Of a stretch of 8,374 nt of DNA, positions 5,987 to 8,374 are shown piece after piece. This DNA is from an uncultured Clostridia bacterium. Its GTDB lineage: Bacteria > Bacillota > Clostridia > HGM11327. The notes under the pieces are model-generated. The model was not told the DNA's origin. It did no database searches and saw only the letters and a list, made by a program, of their open reading frames with translations. The translations under genes and the position numbers were made by a program. Numbering within the stretch: position 1 is the first letter of the stretch; each line of letters begins with the position of its first letter. Where the stretch lies: positions 1-8,374 of the forward strand of contig CAJLXE010000058.1 in the NCBI GenBank assembly GCA_905210525.1. The letters run 5' to 3'.

Positions 5987-6895
5987 TTACCTGTCGCGCC
6001 TGCACAGAAAATCGGCAAGCCATACGAAAAATTCGGCATTTCCAAGTTCTTCGGCAATTCTTTTTGCCTGCCCCGTATATTTTTCCGCATAAGCTCTCGC
6101 GCCGTCAAGCCCCATAAGCGTTACAAATGTAGGCTTATTATTGTCCGCGTCGCTTCCTACCGGTTTTCCTATAACGCTCTCATCACCCTCAACGTCAAGT
6201 ATATCATCCACAATCTGGAAAGCGAGCCCCGTATAAAGCGCATACCTGCGCCACTTGCATACAGTTTCCTCATCCGCTCCCGCAATATATGCACCTGCCG
6301 CAACAGCTCCCTCCAACAATGCGCACGTTTTCATGGAATATATCTTCGTAAGCAGCTCCTCGCTTGCAATATCAAGTCCTTCTTTTTCGGCAAGAACATC
6401 TATCGTCTGTCCGCCTATCATTCCCGATATGCCCGTTGCTCTTGTAATCGCATATTCGGCTTTTGCAAAACGCGGCTGTGTAGCTGAGCAGACATATCTC
6501 GCCATTATTTCATTTGCATGATTCAAAAGCGCATCGCCTGCCAGAATCGCCATAGCTTCCCCGAAAACCTTATGGCTTGTCGGTCTGCCGCGTCTTAAGT
6601 CGTCATCGTCCATAGCCGGAAGATCGTCATGAATAAGCGACGACGTATGTATCATTTCGATAGCGCATACGTAAGGCTCGGTTTCATCCGTATTTTCAAG
6701 CCCGCAGGCTTTCGCCGCCTCCATAAGCATTACAGGTCTCAATCTTTTGCCGCCCGCCATAAGACTGTACTCCATCGCATTCTTTATTTGCTCCGGCACT
6801 TCGGATGTTATCTCATCCATTCTTCTTTGAAGCATATTTTCAACCGTTTTGCTTCTGTCTTTTAAGTAATTTACATAATATTTATCATCGTTCAT
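5987..6895 (-). CDS. ispA: Polyprenyl (farnesyl/geranylgeranyl) diphosphate synthase
   Basis: The 302-residue, mostly helical product is a trans-prenyltransferase that condenses isopentenyl diphosphate with allylic diphosphates, feeding undecaprenyl phosphate and quinone side chains. Diagnostic parts are GGKRLRP (48-54), the first aspartate-rich motif DDLPAMDDDDLRRGRPTSH (90-108, the DDxxxxD form of bacterial FPP/GGPP synthases), GQTIDV (162-167) and the second motif DDILD (230-234). The C-terminus LADFLCRRDR is the normal family end. The residue five places before the first motif is Ser85, in HTSSLIHDD, where farnesyl synthases such as that of E. coli carry Tyr. That position sets the floor of the chain-length pocket, so a product longer than C15 is possible. 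The ATG at 6895 has only a weak GGTGA nearby. The gene begins 19 bases after the acetyltransferase stop. The family is certain; product length is not. Confidence 0.94.
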   Translation of the reverse strand: MNDDKYYVNYLKDRSKTVENMLQRRMDEITSEVPEQIKNAMEYSLMAGGKRLRPVMLMEAAKACGLENTDETEPYVCAIEMIHTSSLIHDDLPAMDDDDLRRGRPTSHKVFGEAMAILAGDALLNHANEIMARYVCSATQPRFAKAEYAITRATGISGMIGGQTIDVLAEKEGLDIASEELLTKIYSMKTCALLEGAVAAGAYIAGADEETVCKWRRYALYTGLAFQIVDDILDVEGDESVIGKPVGSDADNNKPTFVTLMGLDGARAYAEKYTGQAKRIAEELGNAEFFVWLADFLCRRDR

Positions 6896-6914
6896 TTTCT
6901 GTCACCGTTAAAAT

Positions 6915-7436
6915 TTATTTACTTACCGAAAAAGCCGTATGCGGCATATAAATTCCGTAATAATATTTTGTGAGCTTCTCTTTCGGAGTCATTCCGTTTC
7001 TTTTTGCAACCTGCTGTGACGCAATGTTGCCGTCTCTTATAATAGAATAAACCTCGTCAACTCCGAGTACTTCAAACGCATACTTTTTGCAGGCAACCGC
7101 CGCTTCCGTTGCATACCCATTGTGCCAATATTTTTTGCAAAACAAATATCCTACTTCGACAACCGATCTTCCGTTGCAATTCTGAACGGTAAGTCCGCAT
7201 TGACCTATCAGTTCTTCATTTTCCTTGAGAATAACAGCCCACAAACCGAATCCGTCATTTTTATAACGCGTTATCTGCCTGTCCATCCAGTCATTTATCT
7301 CATAATCATCGAACGTATGCGCATACGCGTACATTACATCCGCGTCCCTGAACATAACGCTCAATGCTCCGAAATCTTCATGCGTCATTTCACGCATATA
7401 CAATCTCTCGGTTTCCAACATAAAATCACTGCTCAT
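6915..7436 (-). CDS. GNAT N-acetyltransferase within the xse-ispA operon
   Basis: The product (173 residues from the ATG at 7436) is an Acetyltransf_3/RimJ-like acetyl-CoA-dependent acetyltransferase. It has the N-terminal signature LETERLYMREM (7-17), GFGLWAVIL (62-70), VEVGYLF (93-99) and the acetyl-CoA loop WHNGYATEA (104-112, matching Q/R-x-x-G-x-A). GNIASQQVAKRNGM (136-149) follows. The start is uncertain. ATG 7436 overlaps the xseB stop by 11 bases and has GGAGGAGG 15 bases upstream; ATG 7421, giving MLETERL, fits the family N-terminus more exactly but has no better binding site. The frame is open to 7505, but that part lies within xseB. Overlap with xseB and 19 bases to ispA place it inside the operon. 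Substrate unknown; nothing links it chemically to its neighbours. Confidence 0.87.
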   Translation of the reverse strand: MSSDFMLETERLYMREMTHEDFGALSVMFRDADVMYAYAHTFDDYEINDWMDRQITRYKNDGFGLWAVILKENEELIGQCGLTVQNCNGRSVVEVGYLFCKKYWHNGYATEAAVACKKYAFEVLGVDEVYSIIRDGNIASQQVAKRNGMTPKEKLTKYYYGIYMPHTAFSVSK

Positions 7437-7674
7437 CCGTATTGAAAGGAACCTCCTCCAGCTTACCGTCAGCAGTCTTGGAAAGTATTTTAACCCTGTC
7501 CTCAAGCTCCGTCAATCTCTCGCTGCAAAATTTATATAGATTTGCAGCCTCTTCAAAAAGATCTACCGATTCCTTGAGCGAAATTTCTCCCTTTTGAATT
7601 ATTTCCTGTATTTCTTCCATACGCTGAACCGCCTGCTCAACGGTTATATTTTGTGTGTTTTTCTTTTGTGCCAT
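7426..7674 (-). CDS. xseB: Exodeoxyribonuclease VII small subunit
   Basis: The 82-residue acidic, helical protein is the XseB subunit, several copies of which coat the long helices of XseA to form exonuclease VII. The enzyme degrades single-stranded DNA to oligonucleotides in both directions. The family pattern is clear: TVEQAVQRMEEIQEIIQKGE (11-30), then the SLKESVDLFEEAANLYKFC block and a final LEDRVKIL helix, so two antiparallel helices are expected. Length is normal (70-85). The ATG at 7674 follows AAGGAA by about 9 bases, and that site lies in the end of xseA; only 3 bases separate the two genes, so coupled translation is likely. Its 3' end overlaps the acetyltransferase start. Confidence 0.95.
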   Translation of the reverse strand: MAQKKNTQNITVEQAVQRMEEIQEIIQKGEISLKESVDLFEEAANLYKFCSERLTELEDRVKILSKTADGKLEEVPFNTDEQ

Positions 7675-7677
7675 AAT

Positions 7678-8374
7678 TCACAGTTCCTTTTCTTTAAAAT
7701 ACGCTGTTTGTCCCATATTACCGGGTAAAATCTCATTGACAGTACATCTTGCGACACCGTTGGAAAATTCAACGTTTATTTTATCGCCTTTTTTTACGGT
7801 ATCCGTCCCGAAAAGACGAACGCCGTCTTCATTACTTACCATCGCAAAACCGCGCGAAAGCACATTATACGGATTCAGCGCTTCAAGATTTTTTATGCAA
7901 CCGTCCGCTCGGTTCTTTGTTTCTTCAGTTTTCTTATTGATTTGTTCCGAAATTTTTTCAAATGCTGTATCAATCCTTTGCCATTGCACTTCAATGCCGT
8001 GCCTTACGGAAAGCATCGCCGCACTGTTTACAACATGATCCGCTTTTTGTCTGTATGCTTTCAGTCTGTAATCAAGACTTACCTCCGTATCGCGCATTAT
8101 GCGTCTTACATCAGACAATATATCGGTACAATCCTGCACTGCTATTTCTGCCGCCGCAGACGGCGTTGCCGCACGAATGTCCGCGGCAAAATCACATATT
8201 GTAAAATCGGTTTCATGACCCACACCGGATATTACCGGCGTGTTACAATTATAAATTGCCCTTGCAAGCACTTCTTCGTTAAAAGCCCAGAGTTCTTCTA
8301 TCGAGCCGCCGCCTCTGGCTATTATAATCGTATCCGCGTTAAGAACATTGTCCGCATAAAAAAGTGCTTTTGCA
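7678..8374 (-). CDS. xseA: Exodeoxyribonuclease VII large subunit (C-terminal part)
   Basis: The last 231 residues of XseA lie in the window; the N-terminal OB-fold and the start lie beyond the right edge. The reading frame continues open to base 8374, so the GTG at 8271 is an internal valine and not a start. Family hallmarks are present: IIIARGGGSIEELWAFNEE near the edge, SGVGHETDFTICDFAADIRAATPSAAAE (catalytic His and Asp region), a long coiled-coil-like helical stretch that binds XseB, and the C-terminal motif NPYNVLSRGFAMV followed by a small beta domain. It is the catalytic subunit of exonuclease VII. xseB begins 3 bases after its stop, as is normal for the pair. The operon promoter is not in the window. 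Confidence 0.96.
   Translation of the reverse strand, partial: AKALFYADNVLNADTIIIARGGGSIEELWAFNEEVLARAIYNCNTPVISGVGHETDFTICDFAADIRAATPSAAAEIAVQDCTDILSDVRRIMRDTEVSLDYRLKAYRQKADHVVNSAAMLSVRHGIEVQWQRIDTAFEKISEQINKKTEETKNRADGCIKNLEALNPYNVLSRGFAMVSNEDGVRLFGTDTVKKGDKINVEFSNGVARCTVNEILPGNMGQTAYFKEKEL

Noticed and set aside
5953..6108. 52-residue N-terminal extension of folC
   Set aside because: It lies inside the ispA coding region in another frame and has no FolC-like sequence; the start at 5952 has its own AGGAAG.
7437..7505. Longer start for the second acetyltransferase at 7505
   Set aside because: The extra 23 residues (MRTGLKYFPRLL and on) lie within xseB and precede the normal GNAT N-terminus; they look like a shadow of the xseB frame.
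7678..8271. xseA starting at 8271
   Set aside because: The codon there is GTG inside the conserved segment GGGSIEELWAFNEEV, and the frame is open to the window edge; the gene is cut off, not short.
1..8374. Search for CRISPR arrays, insertion sequences, attachment sites, defence genes or tRNAs
   Set aside because: No spaced direct repeats, transposase or integrase motifs, or tRNA-like folds were found by eye; the genes are housekeeping types, so no new defence or mobile system is claimed.

Overview
The window looks like a chromosomal segment of a low-to-moderate GC member of the Bacillota, most likely a Clostridia-type anaerobe. I infer this from the T-box riboswitch, the near-consensus TTGACA/TATAAT promoters, the purine-rich ribosome binding sites, the cdaA-ybbR pair and the frequent ATA and AGA codons. 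I cannot name a genus. No insertion sequence, phage gene, CRISPR array, tRNA or rRNA is visible. Most of the window is conserved housekeeping sequence.

Layout by coordinate: (1) 1-106 is a flank that may hold the end of an upstream plus-strand gene and the leader of the only complete plus-strand gene. That gene is a RimJ/RimL-type GNAT acetyltransferase (107-670). (2) A bidirectional hairpin terminator (680-716) separates it from everything else, which lies on the minus strand. (3) Read on the minus strand, the unit at 2860-724 starts with a perfect consensus promoter and a T-box leader. It then encodes an AlaA-type aminotransferase and a small P-loop kinase-like protein. (4) Upstream of that is the c-di-AMP module (4550-2871): a promoter, a leader with an inverted repeat, the diadenylate cyclase gene cdaA and an overlapping short YbbR-domain gene. 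No glmM follows. (5) The right half (8374-4594) is one tightly packed minus-strand operon: xseA (cut by the window edge), xseB, a second GNAT acetyltransferase, ispA and folC, closed by a strong terminator.

The T-box should switch the aminotransferase on when its cognate tRNA is uncharged. My reading of the leader gives an AUC (Ile) specifier, and the UGGU bulge fits a tRNA ending in ACCA. The T-box hairpin is also the only terminator visible after cdaA-ybbR, so the c-di-AMP transcript may be subject to the same switch at its 3' end. In the right-hand operon, exonuclease VII (xseAB), prenyl diphosphate synthesis (ispA) and folate polyglutamylation (folC) share a transcript, a grouping familiar in Bacillota except for the inserted acetyltransferase.

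I found no clearly new multi-gene system. The points most worth checking are the T-box specificity and its position behind cdaA-ybbR, the IspA chain-length residue (Ser where Tyr is usual), the inverted repeat in the cdaA leader, and the kinase-like gene paired with the aminotransferase.
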